Below, piece by piece: positions 1 to 9,177 of a stretch of 64,000 bases of DNA (its first letter is position 1; each line of letters starts with the position of its first letter). The stretch is from Allocoprobacillus sp002160865 (lineage in GTDB: Bacteria; Bacillota_I; Bacilli_A; Erysipelotrichales; Coprobacillaceae): contig NZ_AP031415.1 of assembly GCF_042850985.1 (NCBI RefSeq), positions 2,480,001 to 2,544,000 of the forward strand, in the 5' to 3' direction. The notes beneath the pieces were generated by a model that searched no databases, had not been told where the DNA came from, and saw only the letters and a list, made by a program, of their open reading frames with translations. The position numbers and the translations under genes were made by a program.

Positions 1-289
1 TGTAGACCAGTGCATCATAAAGCAGTGTTCTTGATGCCATTGTAAAGTCAACATTGCTTTGAGCTTCAAGAATCAAGATAGCTTGAAAATCCTTTCTTTC
101 CCACATCATGATGACATCATGAGTGCGTTCCTTAGAAAGAAAGTCACCAATAAATATCTCTCTGGAATCAAGAGGGTGAAGGTCACAGGGATGAATAATA
201 GCATGACCATCAAAGAAAAGAGCATTCATGAAGTCAGCAAAACGGATAGGATAAGAGAAGAAATCTTTTAACACATGATCCTTTTTCAT
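1..289 (-). CDS. Rpn-family (PD-(D/E)XK) transposase, 5' part, cut by the window edge
   Basis: This is the N-terminal part (about 96 codons) of a recombination-promoting nuclease/putative transposase; the rest lies left of the window. It is almost identical base for base to the 5' part of the complete copy that starts at 5885, with only scattered substitutions. The ATG at 289 is preceded by AGGAGG at the normal distance. The visible part includes the nuclease core with a Glu-X-Gln motif. The reading frame is open to the edge, so whether this copy is intact cannot be judged here. Confidence 0.85.
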   Translation of the reverse strand, partial: MKKDHVLKDFFSYPIRFADFMNALFFDGHAIIHPCDLHPLDSREIFIGDFLSKERTHDVIMMWERKDFQAILILEAQSNVDFTMASRTLLYDALVY

Positions 290-439
290 CAACGAATCCC
301 TCCTATAGAGGAGAGGTTAAACATATTATACACAAATCATTGCTTATAGTAAACACCGTATAATATTTCTAACCCCTCTATTATTTATATACGCAAAAAT
401 ATTTCATTTTTCTTTTTTTATTTTCAATTTTATATAAAA
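1..439. repeat. Copy 1 of the Rpn-transposase repeat, with its promoter region
   Basis: Positions 1-439 match 5597-6033 almost perfectly, including about 150 bases upstream of the start codon. The match breaks down in an A/T run near 439 and 6033, which probably marks the 5' end of the mobile unit or the limit of a gene duplication. The two copies have the same orientation and enclose the Bce-type operon. Confidence 0.85.
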
Positions 440-461
440 AACCCACTTTTTTCTAAGTAGG
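436..461 (-). terminator. Rho-independent terminator after the ABC permease
   Basis: On the minus strand a 7-bp stem (CCTACTT with AAGTGGG, one G-U pair) closes a short A-rich loop and is followed by TTTTTT. It lies 12 bases after the permease stop codon. Confidence 0.7.
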
Positions 462-472
462 CTTTTAAGTTT

Positions 473-2371
473 CTATAGTTTTTCATAAATTCCAGCATTT
501 TGACAATATATGACAATGGACAATCCATAACATAATATGAAAAAGATACTAATAACTCCAACACTTAAAATATTTGTCATTAATAAATCTGTCTGCATCA
601 TATTAGCAAGAGCATGAACTGAAAAATATGATGATACACTCATAATTAAAAATGGAACTATATAAATAAATAATAATTCTTTTTGAATACCTTTCTTTAA
701 TGTCTTTTGACTAATTCCAATCTTCTTTAAAACACGATAACGTTCTTTTTCTTCAAATGCATCATTATAAAGTTTCATAAAAATGATACTGCCACTTGCA
801 AAAATAAACACCATAAACATAAAAATACAAACAGGATATAACATTTTTATCCATTGAATAGAATCATTCTCAGTATCCATCTTAATCATTCCTACATAAT
901 CCGGCTGATTTTGTATGTCCTGTAAAGATGCATTAACCATTTTAGGATTATCAATTTTATAATTATAGACATATAATGATGTTCCTATAGATTTTAAATC
1001 TTCAAATTCTTCATCACTCACACAATAAAACGATACTTGTTCTTGAAGATAACCTAAATAAGGAACTTGTGTATTTGCAACGGTTTGATAAGTTTTATGA
1101 TTCAAAACAACATCTTCTAATCGACCATCTGTTAATAATGTCATTAAATATTGATGTTGTAAATCTATAACTTGATTATCTTGAAGTTGAGGTAAATCAA
1201 ATTCCTGTTTAGAATCCTTTGCTAATTGTTTTAATTGTGAATAAGGAATCACAATATAACTGTTATCTTCATATTTTTCATTTACCAATGAAGGGTCTAT
1301 TTGTACAATTTCAATATGAGATTGATATTCTATATCATTATACTTTTCTATTTCTCTAGCAAATTCATTTTGCAAATGATCTTTTTGGCTAAATATCTGA
1401 TAAGTATATATATTTTCAAAATCATGAATTGTCTGATAACGATCATACATAGCGACTCCAGTTGCTAGAGCAGTGACAGAACAAATCATCAAAACTGTTA
1501 CAATAGCATAAGTTCGATAATTTTTCTTCATACGATAAATCATTTGATTAATCCATAATGTTCTTTGATATCTATAAAGAAAAGTTTTATGTGAAGCTAA
1601 ACTTTGATAAGTTAAAGGAACAAAGCCACCAAACAACAAATAAACACCAACAATCACAAGAACCACAGCTAATAATGAATTAGACATGGTTTCCATACCA
1701 CCCTTTTTAATAGCAAAATAATATCCTAAAACAAGAATGATTATTCCTAATAGTGCTTTTAAAAAGAGAATGATTTTATTTTGTTTAATGTATTCATTTT
1801 GACGATTAGCACTGACCATATCTAAGACGCTACTTCGTATTAAATTCACGTATCCTTTGAATACAAAAATGAAATAAACAATCAAATAAAGAATACAACT
1901 CCATAAAACAGCTGATAAAGACACTTGAAATGTCAGTTGAACTTCTATATCTGAAATTGTTATTAAAATCATTGTAAACAATTGTGAAACCAAAATTCCA
2001 AATCCTATTCCCATAATCAAAGAAACTAAACCAATCATTAATGTTTCTAACATATATAATTTCCCAATTCTTTGATTAGTGAGTCCCATAAAAATATAGA
2101 TTCCTATTTCCTTTTTACGCTTTGTCAAAAAAACATTTGTTGCATACCAAACAAAGAAAAACATAAAACAAGATAAAACAATAAGAACACACTGAATAAC
2201 AATCTTTAAATTACGACTATTCATTTGACCTAATGACTCCATAATGGGTGAAGCCATAAGATTAAAAAAATTAAATATAATCAAAACAGTGAAAGCTAGT
2301 GAAGCAATTAAAGAAATATAATTTTTAAGACTTGCTTTAAAATTAATAAAAGACAATTTGACAAGACTCAT
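473..2371 (-). CDS. Bce-type ABC transporter permease (FtsX-like)
   Basis: This is a 632-residue membrane subunit of a peptide-sensing and detoxifying ABC transporter of the BceAB type. Hydrophobic segments lie near residues 15-40, 55-80 and 105-130, with more to about 310. A large hydrophilic, presumably extracellular domain spans about 315-520, and three further membrane helices end the protein. That domain between helices 7 and 8 is the hallmark of BceB proteins, which bind antimicrobial peptides and signal to a partner kinase. The gene overlaps the upstream ATPase by 4 bases, and kinase and regulator genes lie just upstream. The family call is firm; the peptide recognised cannot be read from the sequence. 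Confidence 0.9.
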   Translation of the reverse strand: MSLVKLSFINFKASLKNYISLIASLAFTVLIIFNFFNLMASPIMESLGQMNSRNLKIVIQCVLIVLSCFMFFFVWYATNVFLTKRKKEIGIYIFMGLTNQRIGKLYMLETLMIGLVSLIMGIGFGILVSQLFTMILITISDIEVQLTFQVSLSAVLWSCILYLIVYFIFVFKGYVNLIRSSVLDMVSANRQNEYIKQNKIILFLKALLGIIILVLGYYFAIKKGGMETMSNSLLAVVLVIVGVYLLFGGFVPLTYQSLASHKTFLYRYQRTLWINQMIYRMKKNYRTYAIVTVLMICSVTALATGVAMYDRYQTIHDFENIYTYQIFSQKDHLQNEFAREIEKYNDIEYQSHIEIVQIDPSLVNEKYEDNSYIVIPYSQLKQLAKDSKQEFDLPQLQDNQVIDLQHQYLMTLLTDGRLEDVVLNHKTYQTVANTQVPYLGYLQEQVSFYCVSDEEFEDLKSIGTSLYVYNYKIDNPKMVNASLQDIQNQPDYVGMIKMDTENDSIQWIKMLYPVCIFMFMVFIFASGSIIFMKLYNDAFEEKERYRVLKKIGISQKTLKKGIQKELLFIYIVPFLIMSVSSYFSVHALANMMQTDLLMTNILSVGVISIFFILCYGLSIVIYCQNAGIYEKL

Positions 2372-3129
2372 GCAAAATCACTTCCCATAGCAATCTGTGT
2401 ATCAATAATACGATCATACAATTCTTTTCGACTATCTCCTCTTGTTAAACGACATTTCATCATGCCATCACTTAAAATATACACATCTTTTGCATAAGAA
2501 GCACTGAAAGGATCATGTGTAACCATGAGGATCGTTGCTTTTCCTTCATCATTAATCATTTTTAAACGTTCTAATAAATCACGACTAGAACGTGAATCTA
2601 AAGCTCCCGTAGGTTCATCTGCAAATAGTATTTCTGGTTCACTAATTAAAGCTCGACAAGTTGCTCCTCTTTGTTTTTGTCCACCTGACAGTTGATAAGG
2701 ATATTTTTTTAAATGCTCTTTTAAACCAAAGATAGAAGCTAAGTTTTCACTTTTCGCTATACAAACTTGAGATGAAACACCATTGAGGGATAATGGTAAA
2801 GCAATGTTATCTTGTAAAGTCATTGTATCTAATAAATTATAATCTTGAAAAATAAATCCTATCTTATCCCTTCTTAGTTTTGATAATTCTTTATTTTTCA
2901 TTTTTGTTATATCTTTACCATCTAATAAAACCATTCCCTGTGTAGGTTTATCAATCGTTGATAAAATATTCAGTAAAGTCGTTTTTCCACTTCCACTAGG
3001 TCCCATAATTGCAATAAAATCATTTTGATAAATCGTTAAATCAATTCCTTTTAATACTCTTGTCTGAAATCCTCTTGTCCCATAATTTTTCACAAGACCT
3101 TTGATTTCTACAATCTTTTTTCTATCCAT
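2368..3129 (-). CDS. Bce-type ABC transporter ATP-binding protein
   Basis: This 253-residue ATPase powers the adjacent FtsX-like permease. Walker A (GPSGSGKT) lies at residues 43-50, followed by the Q-loop (FIFQDYN), the signature LSGGQKQR, Walker B (ILFADEPT) and the switch histidine (MVTHD). The start ATG at 3129 has AGGAGG about 10 bases upstream. The ATPase and permease overlap by 4 bases and are surely co-translated. It belongs to the MacB/LolD-like group that contains BceA, VraD and PsdA. A 99-base gap separates it from the kinase gene, so a regulated promoter may lie there. Confidence 0.92.
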   Translation of the reverse strand: MDRKKIVEIKGLVKNYGTRGFQTRVLKGIDLTIYQNDFIAIMGPSGSGKTTLLNILSTIDKPTQGMVLLDGKDITKMKNKELSKLRRDKIGFIFQDYNLLDTMTLQDNIALPLSLNGVSSQVCIAKSENLASIFGLKEHLKKYPYQLSGGQKQRGATCRALISEPEILFADEPTGALDSRSSRDLLERLKMINDEGKATILMVTHDPFSASYAKDVYILSDGMMKCRLTRGDSRKELYDRIIDTQIAMGSDFA

Positions 3130-3228
3130 AAATTATTCCTCCTAACACCTTCATTGTAAAATAGAAACTCTTTGAAATCCTTACATTTCCCTCACAATAA
3201 CCTAGCTTATCTTACATTGATTGAAAGG

Positions 3229-4215
3229 TTAGCGATAAAAATAATCTCTTTGATCTTGAAAAGATATTTTTACTTTTGTGTATCTTTGATACTCACTTTC
3301 TACCTCGATTTGATGTCCTAACTGAGATATCATTTTTTTCACCATATATAATCCCATTCCTGTCGATTTATATTGCCCATTATGATGATTCATACCTGTA
3401 TAGCCTTTATCAAAAATTCTTGGTAAATCCTGTGTTTGAATACCTTCACCATTATCCTCAATCCACAAATCAATATTATTTTCTTGTTGTTTTATCCATA
3501 CTTTTAAACACGGACTTTCTTTGGCATATTTAATGGCATTACTCATAATCTGATCTAATATATAGACTAACCATGTTTGATCACTATAAACTTGAACATC
3601 TTCCACTTGTACATTGATCTCAAAATGCTTTTTGATAAAGAAAAATCGATTGTTTTTTAATGATTGATAGACACAATCTCTTAAAGAAACAGGCTTCATA
3701 TTGATATCATATAATTGACTTTGAATTCTTGTAATGATTAAAACTTGATTGAGATATTGATTCATTTTTTCTAATTGTTCCTGCATATCTTCTTTTTGTT
3801 GAAAATGAGAATTTTTTTGATTCATTAATAAACTGGCAGATAGCGGAATCTTCATTTCATGACACCATTTTGCAATATAATCTTGAAGATCATAATTTGC
3901 CTGATATTGTGTATTGAGTTGTTCTTGAAGTATTGCGATATCATGATAAGCAATATCAATATTTTCATAGCAATCAAACTGTGAAGCAATGATTTCTTTT
4001 GAGTTAAGGTATTCTTTCTTTTTATCTTGAAGATGTTTTTCTTTGAAAAAATCTATAAGTAAAAACATTGTAAGTAAAATAATAATGACTACATCTAAAT
4101 AAATAAGGTATTGTATATTAGCATGTGGTATTAAGTATATAAAATAAAGGTTATATGATAATATAATGAAAATAATGATCAGTAGATAAACATAATATTT
4201 TTGAATATATTTCAT
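3229..4215 (-). CDS. Intramembrane-sensing histidine kinase, BceS type
   Basis: This 328-residue sensor kinase has two membrane helices (about 8-29 and 36-56) with almost no extracellular loop. Such kinases do not see their ligand directly but are activated by the partner ABC transporter. The phospho-acceptor is His119 in WCHEMKIPLSA. The N box (DQIMSNAIKYA), G1 box (DNGEGI), F box (IFDKGYTG) and G2 box (TGMGLY) follow. Its ATG at 4213-4215 overlaps the stop of the response regulator once that gene's frameshift is accounted for, giving the usual ATGA junction and implying translational coupling. Confidence 0.92.
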   Translation of the reverse strand: MKYIQKYYVYLLIIIFIILSYNLYFIYLIPHANIQYLIYLDVVIIILLTMFLLIDFFKEKHLQDKKKEYLNSKEIIASQFDCYENIDIAYHDIAILQEQLNTQYQANYDLQDYIAKWCHEMKIPLSASLLMNQKNSHFQQKEDMQEQLEKMNQYLNQVLIITRIQSQLYDINMKPVSLRDCVYQSLKNNRFFFIKKHFEINVQVEDVQVYSDQTWLVYILDQIMSNAIKYAKESPCLKVWIKQQENNIDLWIEDNGEGIQTQDLPRIFDKGYTGMNHHNGQYKSTGMGLYMVKKMISQLGHQIEVESEYQRYTKVKISFQDQRDYFYR

Positions 4216-4888
4216 GGAATGTAATAGCCCTTTCCTTTTTTGTATAAATCATATCTTGATGGCATGTTTCTTTGAGTTTTGTTCTTAAACGTGATATAAG
4301 CACAGTAAGGGAATTATCTGATATAAATTCATCCGTATTCCATAATGTTTCCATAAGTTCTTGTCTAGAAACAACATTTCCCTTTGATTCTAATAACAAA
4401 CATACAATTTGACTTTCAGATTTTGTTAGAGGTATTTCTTTTTCATAATAAAAGAAGCTGCCTTTCATTTTATCAAAATATATATTTTCATTAATACGCA
4501 TCTGATCTTTCACTTTATATTGATACGTTCGTCTAAGAATGGCTTCTATTTTTGCTTTTAAAAGTTCTAAATGAAATGGTTTATCAACATAATCATCTCC
4601 ACCTTGTAAGATGGCTCTGATTTTATCATGATCATCATTTCGACTGCTGATAAAAATAATGGGAACTTCTGATATATTTCTGATTTGTGTACACCAATAA
4701 AATCCATCATAATAAGGCAAATTAATATCCATTAAGATTAAGTGAGGCTTATAATTCATAAAATCTTGCATAATATTCTCAAAATGTGTTGCTGTAACTG
4801 CTTGATAACCCCATCTTATCAAAAAATCTTTAATTTCTCGTGCAAGTATATCATCATCTTCAACAATCATTATATGTATTGGATTCAT
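4212..4888 (-). CDS. OmpR-family response regulator, BceR type, requiring a -1 frameshift
   Basis: The receiver domain has acidic residues Asp11 and Asp12, phospho-acceptor Asp54 and the conserved Lys in VDKPFH. A winged-helix DNA-binding domain follows. The ATG at 4888 has GAGAGGTGA upstream. The zero frame ends oddly: after MIYTKK it reads ERAITFH and runs on to 4151, inside the kinase gene. A -1 shift at A AAA AAG (4235-4241) instead gives TKKGKGYYIP and a TGA at 4212-4214, the normal OmpR-family ending, with a length of 225 residues and an ATGA overlap with the kinase. The cause could be a lost A in an A7 run, a sequencing error or programmed frameshifting. Confidence 0.85.
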
Positions 4889-4912
4889 CAAATCACCTCT
4901 CATCTTAAAACT

Positions 4913-4918
4913 ATTATA
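4913..4918 (-). promoter_or_regulatory. -10 element for the Bce regulator/kinase operon
   Basis: A perfect TATAAT lies on the minus strand about 25 bases upstream of the regulator start. No convincing TTGACA is found 17 bases further up (the hexamer there is TTTTTA), so expression may need an activator or be weak. Confidence 0.5.
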
Positions 4919-4940
4919 TCGTTTTCTTATCACTATAAAA

Positions 4941-4980
4941 AGAAAAAAGCATAATATTACAAAACTGTAACATTATGCTT
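4941..4980 (-). terminator. Terminator after the complete Rpn transposase
   Basis: A 14-bp inverted repeat (4947-4960 with 4967-4980, one mismatch, loop of six) is followed on the minus strand by TTTTTTCTTTTT. It ends transcription of the Rpn gene before the Bce operon promoter. Confidence 0.8.
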
Positions 4981-5012
4981 AAAATTGACCTATTTAAGAA
5001 AGCAAATTTTGC

Positions 5013-5885
5013 TTATAACCATTTTAATACATCTTCTTCATTATGTATTTCTAAAATATGTATTCCTATTGTATCAAGACTTTCTTCACTACTTTTTTCT
5101 AACTTGATTTCCAGCTCTGGTGTAAGCTTCCCTAAGATTTTCTTTAATTGTAGCAGGATTAAACCTAACTTCCCTTGTTGTTTTCCTTTTTCCATACCTG
5201 ATTTCTCTGCATCTTTCCAGAATGAATACATTTCCACTGTCCCTTCATCTCCTTTCATTTTTTCCAGTATATCTTCTCTCCCTGTCAGTGTTGCCAGTAC
5301 TCTGGCTACCGCTTTTGTAATGATCATCTTCTTTAATCCTTCTTCATCTTTTCTCCATATTGTCTTTAATCCACTGATGACCTTTTTATTGTCTTCATTT
5401 TTCAGCAGGTTTTCATCCATCTCCTTCATGTCTACAACCCTCATCTTCCAGTCATTCTGTTTTCTCTTGATTTCCTCTGGTCCTTTGACTCTTTCCAGCA
5501 ATGATGTCACAGCATTCCATTTCCCTTCGCCATGAAACAATACGACACTCATCACTGGCATCAGCATATGATTCTTGAATCGCTTGTCCTGCATGTTGTA
5601 GACCAGTGCATCATAAAGCAGTGTTCTTGATGCCATTGTAAAGTCAACACTGCTTTGAGCTTCAAGAATCAAGATAGCTTGAAAATCCTTTCTTTCCCAC
5701 ATCATGATGACATCATGAGTGCGTTCCTTAGATAGAAAGTCACCAATAAATATCTCTCTGGAATCAAGAGGGTGAAGGTCACAGGGATGGATGATAGCAT
5801 GACCATCAAAGAAAAGAGCATTCATGAAGTCAGCAAAATGGATAGGATAAGAGAAGAAATCCTTCAACACATGATCTTTTTTCAT
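5013..5885 (-). CDS. Rpn-family recombination-promoting nuclease/putative transposase
   Basis: This 290-residue protein belongs to the PD-(D/E)XK nuclease family transposases (Rpn, formerly transposase_31/PF12784 type). Candidate catalytic residues are Asp58 and the Glu75-X-Gln77 pair in ILILEAQ. The C-terminal half is Lys/Glu-rich and helical, as usual for the family. An in-frame TTG lies just before the ATG at 5885, but the AGGAGG spacing favours the ATG. Rpn proteins of Escherichia coli promote RecA-independent recombination and are often multicopy; a second copy lies at 1-289. It has its own promoter and terminator, so it is a self-contained insertion between the Bce and arginine operons. 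Confidence 0.88.
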   Translation of the reverse strand: MKKDHVLKDFFSYPIHFADFMNALFFDGHAIIHPCDLHPLDSREIFIGDFLSKERTHDVIMMWERKDFQAILILEAQSSVDFTMASRTLLYDALVYNMQDKRFKNHMLMPVMSVVLFHGEGKWNAVTSLLERVKGPEEIKRKQNDWKMRVVDMKEMDENLLKNEDNKKVISGLKTIWRKDEEGLKKMIITKAVARVLATLTGREDILEKMKGDEGTVEMYSFWKDAEKSGMEKGKQQGKLGLILLQLKKILGKLTPELEIKLEKSSEESLDTIGIHILEIHNEEDVLKWL

Positions 5886-6033
5886 CAACGAATCCCTCCT
5901 ATAGAGGAGAGGCGAAACATATTATACACAAATAATTGCTTATAGTAAACACCATATAATATTTCTAACCCCTCTATTATTTATATACACAAAAATATTT
6001 CATTTTTCTTTTTTATTTTTCAATTTTATACAA
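5597..6033. repeat. Copy 2 of the Rpn-transposase repeat
   Basis: Direct repeat of 1-439, covering the first 96 codons and about 150 bases of upstream sequence. Differences are mostly single substitutions and a one-base shift between neighbouring T runs. Confidence 0.85.
5921..5949 (-). promoter_or_regulatory. Promoter of the Rpn transposase gene
   Basis: On the minus strand TTTACT and TATAAT are separated by exactly 17 bases. The same promoter is conserved in the copy at the left edge of the window. Confidence 0.7.
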
Positions 6034-6047
6034 AAATCTTCTATAAA

Positions 6048-6072
6048 TAAAAAAAGCCGTTAAAAAACAGCT
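6048..6072 (-). terminator. Terminator of the arginine operon
   Basis: On the minus strand AGCTGTT pairs with AACGGCT (one G-U) around a T-rich loop, followed by TTTTTTT. It starts directly at the argF stop codon. Confidence 0.8.
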
Positions 6073-7065
6073 TTATCTATTCCCTATTGTTGCAACCATA
6101 ACAGCCTTTATAGTATGCATTCTGTTTTCTGCTTCATCAAAAACAACAGATTGTGAAGATCTGAAAACTTCATCCTCCACTTCTCTAATATCAATACCTT
6201 CTTTATATTTTATCTTTGCTACTTCTGTTTCAAAATCATGAAAAGAAGGTAAACAATGCATAAAAAGCGTTGTTTCTTTTCCAGTTTTTTTCATCATTTG
6301 GGTTGTGACTTTATAAGGTGATAACATTTCAACTCTTGGTTTATACAAAGCTTCATCTTCACCCATACTTACCCAAATATCTGTATAAATCACATCTGCA
6401 TCTTTAACCGCATCATCAATATTATCTAAAATTTCTATTTTTCCACCTGATTTTTTTGCTTCCTGTTGGCAATAGGCAAAAACCTCTGGATCAACCTGTA
6501 AATCTTTTGGTCCTAAGCATACAAAATGCATTCCCATCTTAGCTGCACCATACATTAAACCATAACAGACATTATTACGAATATCCCCTGTAAAAACAAA
6601 TTTCACTTTGTTTAAAGGTTTATGAAGATGTTCTTCTATTGTCATAAAATCAGCAAGTGTCTGGGTTGGATGATCAACATCTGTTAAGCCATTCCATACT
6701 GGAACCCCTGAATATTTTGCTAAATCTTCAACAGTTTTTTGGGCAAAGCCTCTAAATTCAATACCATCATACATTCTTCCTAAAACTTTCGCTGTATCCT
6801 CTAAAGATTCTTTTTTCCCCATTTGTGAGTTACTCAAGAATGTCACATGGCCTCCTTCATCTAAAGCAGCCACTTCAAATGCACAACGTGTACGTGTAGA
6901 TGTTTTTTCAAACAGCAAAACAATGTTCTTTCCTTTTAAAGATTCACCAATTTTTCCCTCTTTTTTTTCTTTTTTTAATTGATGTGCTAAATCCAATAAA
7001 TAACGAATTTCTTCTTGAGAATAATCTTTCAAAGTTAAAAAACTTCTATTCTTTAAATTAACCAT
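6073..7065 (-). CDS. argF: Ornithine carbamoyltransferase
   Basis: ArgF transfers the carbamoyl group from carbamoyl phosphate to ornithine, giving citrulline. The 330-residue protein has the carbamoyl phosphate loop STRTR at residues 56-60, HPTQ at 132-135 and the ornithine-side motif HCLP at 270-273, all intact, and normal family length. It is the last gene of the operon, 9 bases after argB. The biosynthetic genes around it argue for an anabolic ArgF rather than the catabolic ArcB enzyme. Confidence 0.96.
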   Translation of the reverse strand: MVNLKNRSFLTLKDYSQEEIRYLLDLAHQLKKEKKEGKIGESLKGKNIVLLFEKTSTRTRCAFEVAALDEGGHVTFLSNSQMGKKESLEDTAKVLGRMYDGIEFRGFAQKTVEDLAKYSGVPVWNGLTDVDHPTQTLADFMTIEEHLHKPLNKVKFVFTGDIRNNVCYGLMYGAAKMGMHFVCLGPKDLQVDPEVFAYCQQEAKKSGGKIEILDNIDDAVKDADVIYTDIWVSMGEDEALYKPRVEMLSPYKVTTQMMKKTGKETTLFMHCLPSFHDFETEVAKIKYKEGIDIREVEDEVFRSSQSVVFDEAENRMHTIKAVMVATIGNR

Positions 7066-7074
7066 ATAATCCTC

Positions 7075-7935
7075 CTATCTTGTAAACATTGTTCCAATTC
7101 CATCTTTTGATAACATTTCAATCAAAATAGAATGAGGAATACGTCCATCAATAATCACTGCTTTTTTAACGTTTTCACGAATAGCTCGAACACAACATTC
7201 TATTTTAGGAATCATTCCTCCACCAATAATTCCTTTGTCTGTTAATCCTTTCACTTCATAAACATGAACTAAAGGAATTAGTGTTGATTCATCTTCTTTA
7301 TCCATCAATAATCCCGGTATATCACTTACTAGAATCATATTTTCAGCTTGAACTTGAGCAGCAATCTCAGCAGCAGCTGTATCAGCATTAATATTATAAG
7401 TATGACCTTCTTCATCTAAACCTACACTTGAAACAACAGGAATATACCCTTTATCCAATAAGTCCATGATAATATGGGCATTGATTTTTACAATATCTCC
7501 TACATAACCTAAATCATCTTCACATTCATGTTTTTTCGCAACGATTAACTGGTTATCAATACCACTGATTCCAACTGCATTTCCACCTTTTTGCATAATC
7601 AACTTCACAAGATCCTTATTTGTTTTTCCAGCTAAAACCATTTGAACAACATCCATCGTTTCTTCATCAGTATATCGTAAACCATGAATAAACTGAGATT
7701 CCTTATTCATTTTCTTTAAAGTTTGATTAATCTCAGGTCCACCACCATGTACTAAAATAACTTTAATCCCAATTTCAGACAATAAAACAACATCTTGAAT
7801 CACATTCATTTTCAATTCTTCATTAATCATAGCATTTCCACCATATTTAATCACAACAATCTTATCATGATATTTTTGAATATATGGTAAAGCCTGAGAT
7901 AAAATTTCTGCTTTGACAATTGCATTTTGATTCAT
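7075..7935 (-). CDS. argB: Acetylglutamate kinase
   Basis: ArgB phosphorylates N-acetylglutamate, the second step of arginine synthesis. The 286-residue protein shows the N-terminal ATP loop (KYGGNAM, residues 30-36), HGGGPEIN at 63-70 and a late IGGGMIPK segment of the amino acid kinase fold. Arginine-inhibited ArgB proteins carry an extra N-terminal helix; the first 25 residues here could be such a helix, so feedback inhibition is possible. It lies 12 bases after argJ. Confidence 0.96.
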   Translation of the reverse strand: MNQNAIVKAEILSQALPYIQKYHDKIVVIKYGGNAMINEELKMNVIQDVVLLSEIGIKVILVHGGGPEINQTLKKMNKESQFIHGLRYTDEETMDVVQMVLAGKTNKDLVKLIMQKGGNAVGISGIDNQLIVAKKHECEDDLGYVGDIVKINAHIIMDLLDKGYIPVVSSVGLDEEGHTYNINADTAAAEIAAQVQAENMILVSDIPGLLMDKEDESTLIPLVHVYEVKGLTDKGIIGGGMIPKIECCVRAIRENVKKAVIIDGRIPHSILIEMLSKDGIGTMFTR

Positions 7936-7947
7936 AATTATTCCCCT

Positions 7948-9165
7948 TTATGTGCGATAATCTCCATTGATTTTGACATAATCATAAGTCAAGTCACATC
8001 CCCATGCAACAGCTTCAAACTCACCATCATGCAAATCAACAATCACTTCTATTTCATCTTCACTTAAGATCTGAGCAGCTTTTTCCTCACTAAAAGGATA
8101 GCCACCACCATTTTCACAAACACGAATTTTCCCCTTAATACTTTTTAAATCGACATCAATTTTCTGAATATCATATTGTGCTGGACTATAACCAATAGCA
8201 CATAAGATACGACCCCAATTCGCATCTTGACCAAACATAGCCGCCTTGAATAATGAACTTGTAATAACAGATTTTGCTACAACTTTTGCATCTTTTAATG
8301 TCTGTCCATGCAAAACTGTACATGTTAATAGCTTTGTTGCTCCTTCGCCATCTTTCGCAATCGCTTTAGATAATTTTGTACAAATATACATGAATGCTTC
8401 TTTAAAAACATAATAATTTTCATCTTTTTGTGTAATCTCTTGATTTTGAGCCAATCCATTACACATCAATGTTAACATATCATTTGTTGATGTATCACCA
8501 TCAACACTCACCATATTAAATGTATCATCAACAACTTCATGAATGACTTCATTTAACATCTCTTTATTAATCGCAACATCGCTTGTCACAAAAGCTAACA
8601 TTGTTGCCATATTGGGATGAATCATCCCACTTCCCTTAGCGATTGCTCCAATGTGACAAATTTTATCACCAATTTTCAACTCAACCGCATATTCTTTTTT
8701 GACAGTATCTGTTGTCATGATTCCTTCACAGGCATCACTGCTTCCTTGTGTAGATAGAGATTGAACCAATTGTTCCATATAATTTTCAAATGGTTCAATA
8801 CTTAAAGGTTGTCCAATCACACCTGTGGAAGCAACCACAATATCATCGCTATCAATGCCTAATGCCTGTCCACATAATTGACAAATTTTATCAGCAATCT
8901 CCTTACCATTAGGATTACATGTATTGGCATTACCACTATTACAAATAATAGCTTTGGCTTCAAGATTCTTTAAATGCTGTTGTGTGACATAGATGGGTGC
9001 CCCTTTCACCTTGTTTTGAGTATATGTACTCGCACAATGGCACATAACATCACTGACAATTAAAGACAAATCTTTTTTACTTTTATTTTTTCTAATACCA
9101 CAATGGATTCCAGAGGCTTGAAATCCTAGAGGGGCACACACCCCTCCATCAATATCTTTAAACAT
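7948..9165 (-). CDS. argJ: Bifunctional ornithine acetyltransferase / N-acetylglutamate synthase
   Basis: ArgJ recycles the acetyl group from N-acetylornithine to glutamate. The 405-residue precursor contains the self-cleavage site KGSGMIHPNMATML at 177-190, where Thr188 becomes the N-terminal nucleophile of the beta chain. No argA is visible, so ArgJ may also make the first acetylglutamate from acetyl-CoA. No argD (acetylornithine aminotransferase) is in the operon either, so that step must be encoded elsewhere. The gene lies between argC and argB with 12-base gaps. Confidence 0.95.
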   Translation of the reverse strand: MFKDIDGGVCAPLGFQASGIHCGIRKNKSKKDLSLIVSDVMCHCASTYTQNKVKGAPIYVTQQHLKNLEAKAIICNSGNANTCNPNGKEIADKICQLCGQALGIDSDDIVVASTGVIGQPLSIEPFENYMEQLVQSLSTQGSSDACEGIMTTDTVKKEYAVELKIGDKICHIGAIAKGSGMIHPNMATMLAFVTSDVAINKEMLNEVIHEVVDDTFNMVSVDGDTSTNDMLTLMCNGLAQNQEITQKDENYYVFKEAFMYICTKLSKAIAKDGEGATKLLTCTVLHGQTLKDAKVVAKSVITSSLFKAAMFGQDANWGRILCAIGYSPAQYDIQKIDVDLKSIKGKIRVCENGGGYPFSEEKAAQILSEDEIEVIVDLHDGEFEAVAWGCDLTYDYVKINGDYRT

Positions 9166-9177
9166 ATATTTTCCCCC

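Noticed and set aside
59..271. Plus-strand frame of 70 codons at the left edge
   Set aside because: It lies antisense to the Rpn transposase, whose near-identical second copy is clearly coded on the minus strand.
4975..5535. 186-codon plus-strand frame opposite the Rpn transposase
   Set aside because: It is antisense to a recognised protein, has a Ser/Phe-rich composition typical of a shadow frame and lacks a ribosome site.
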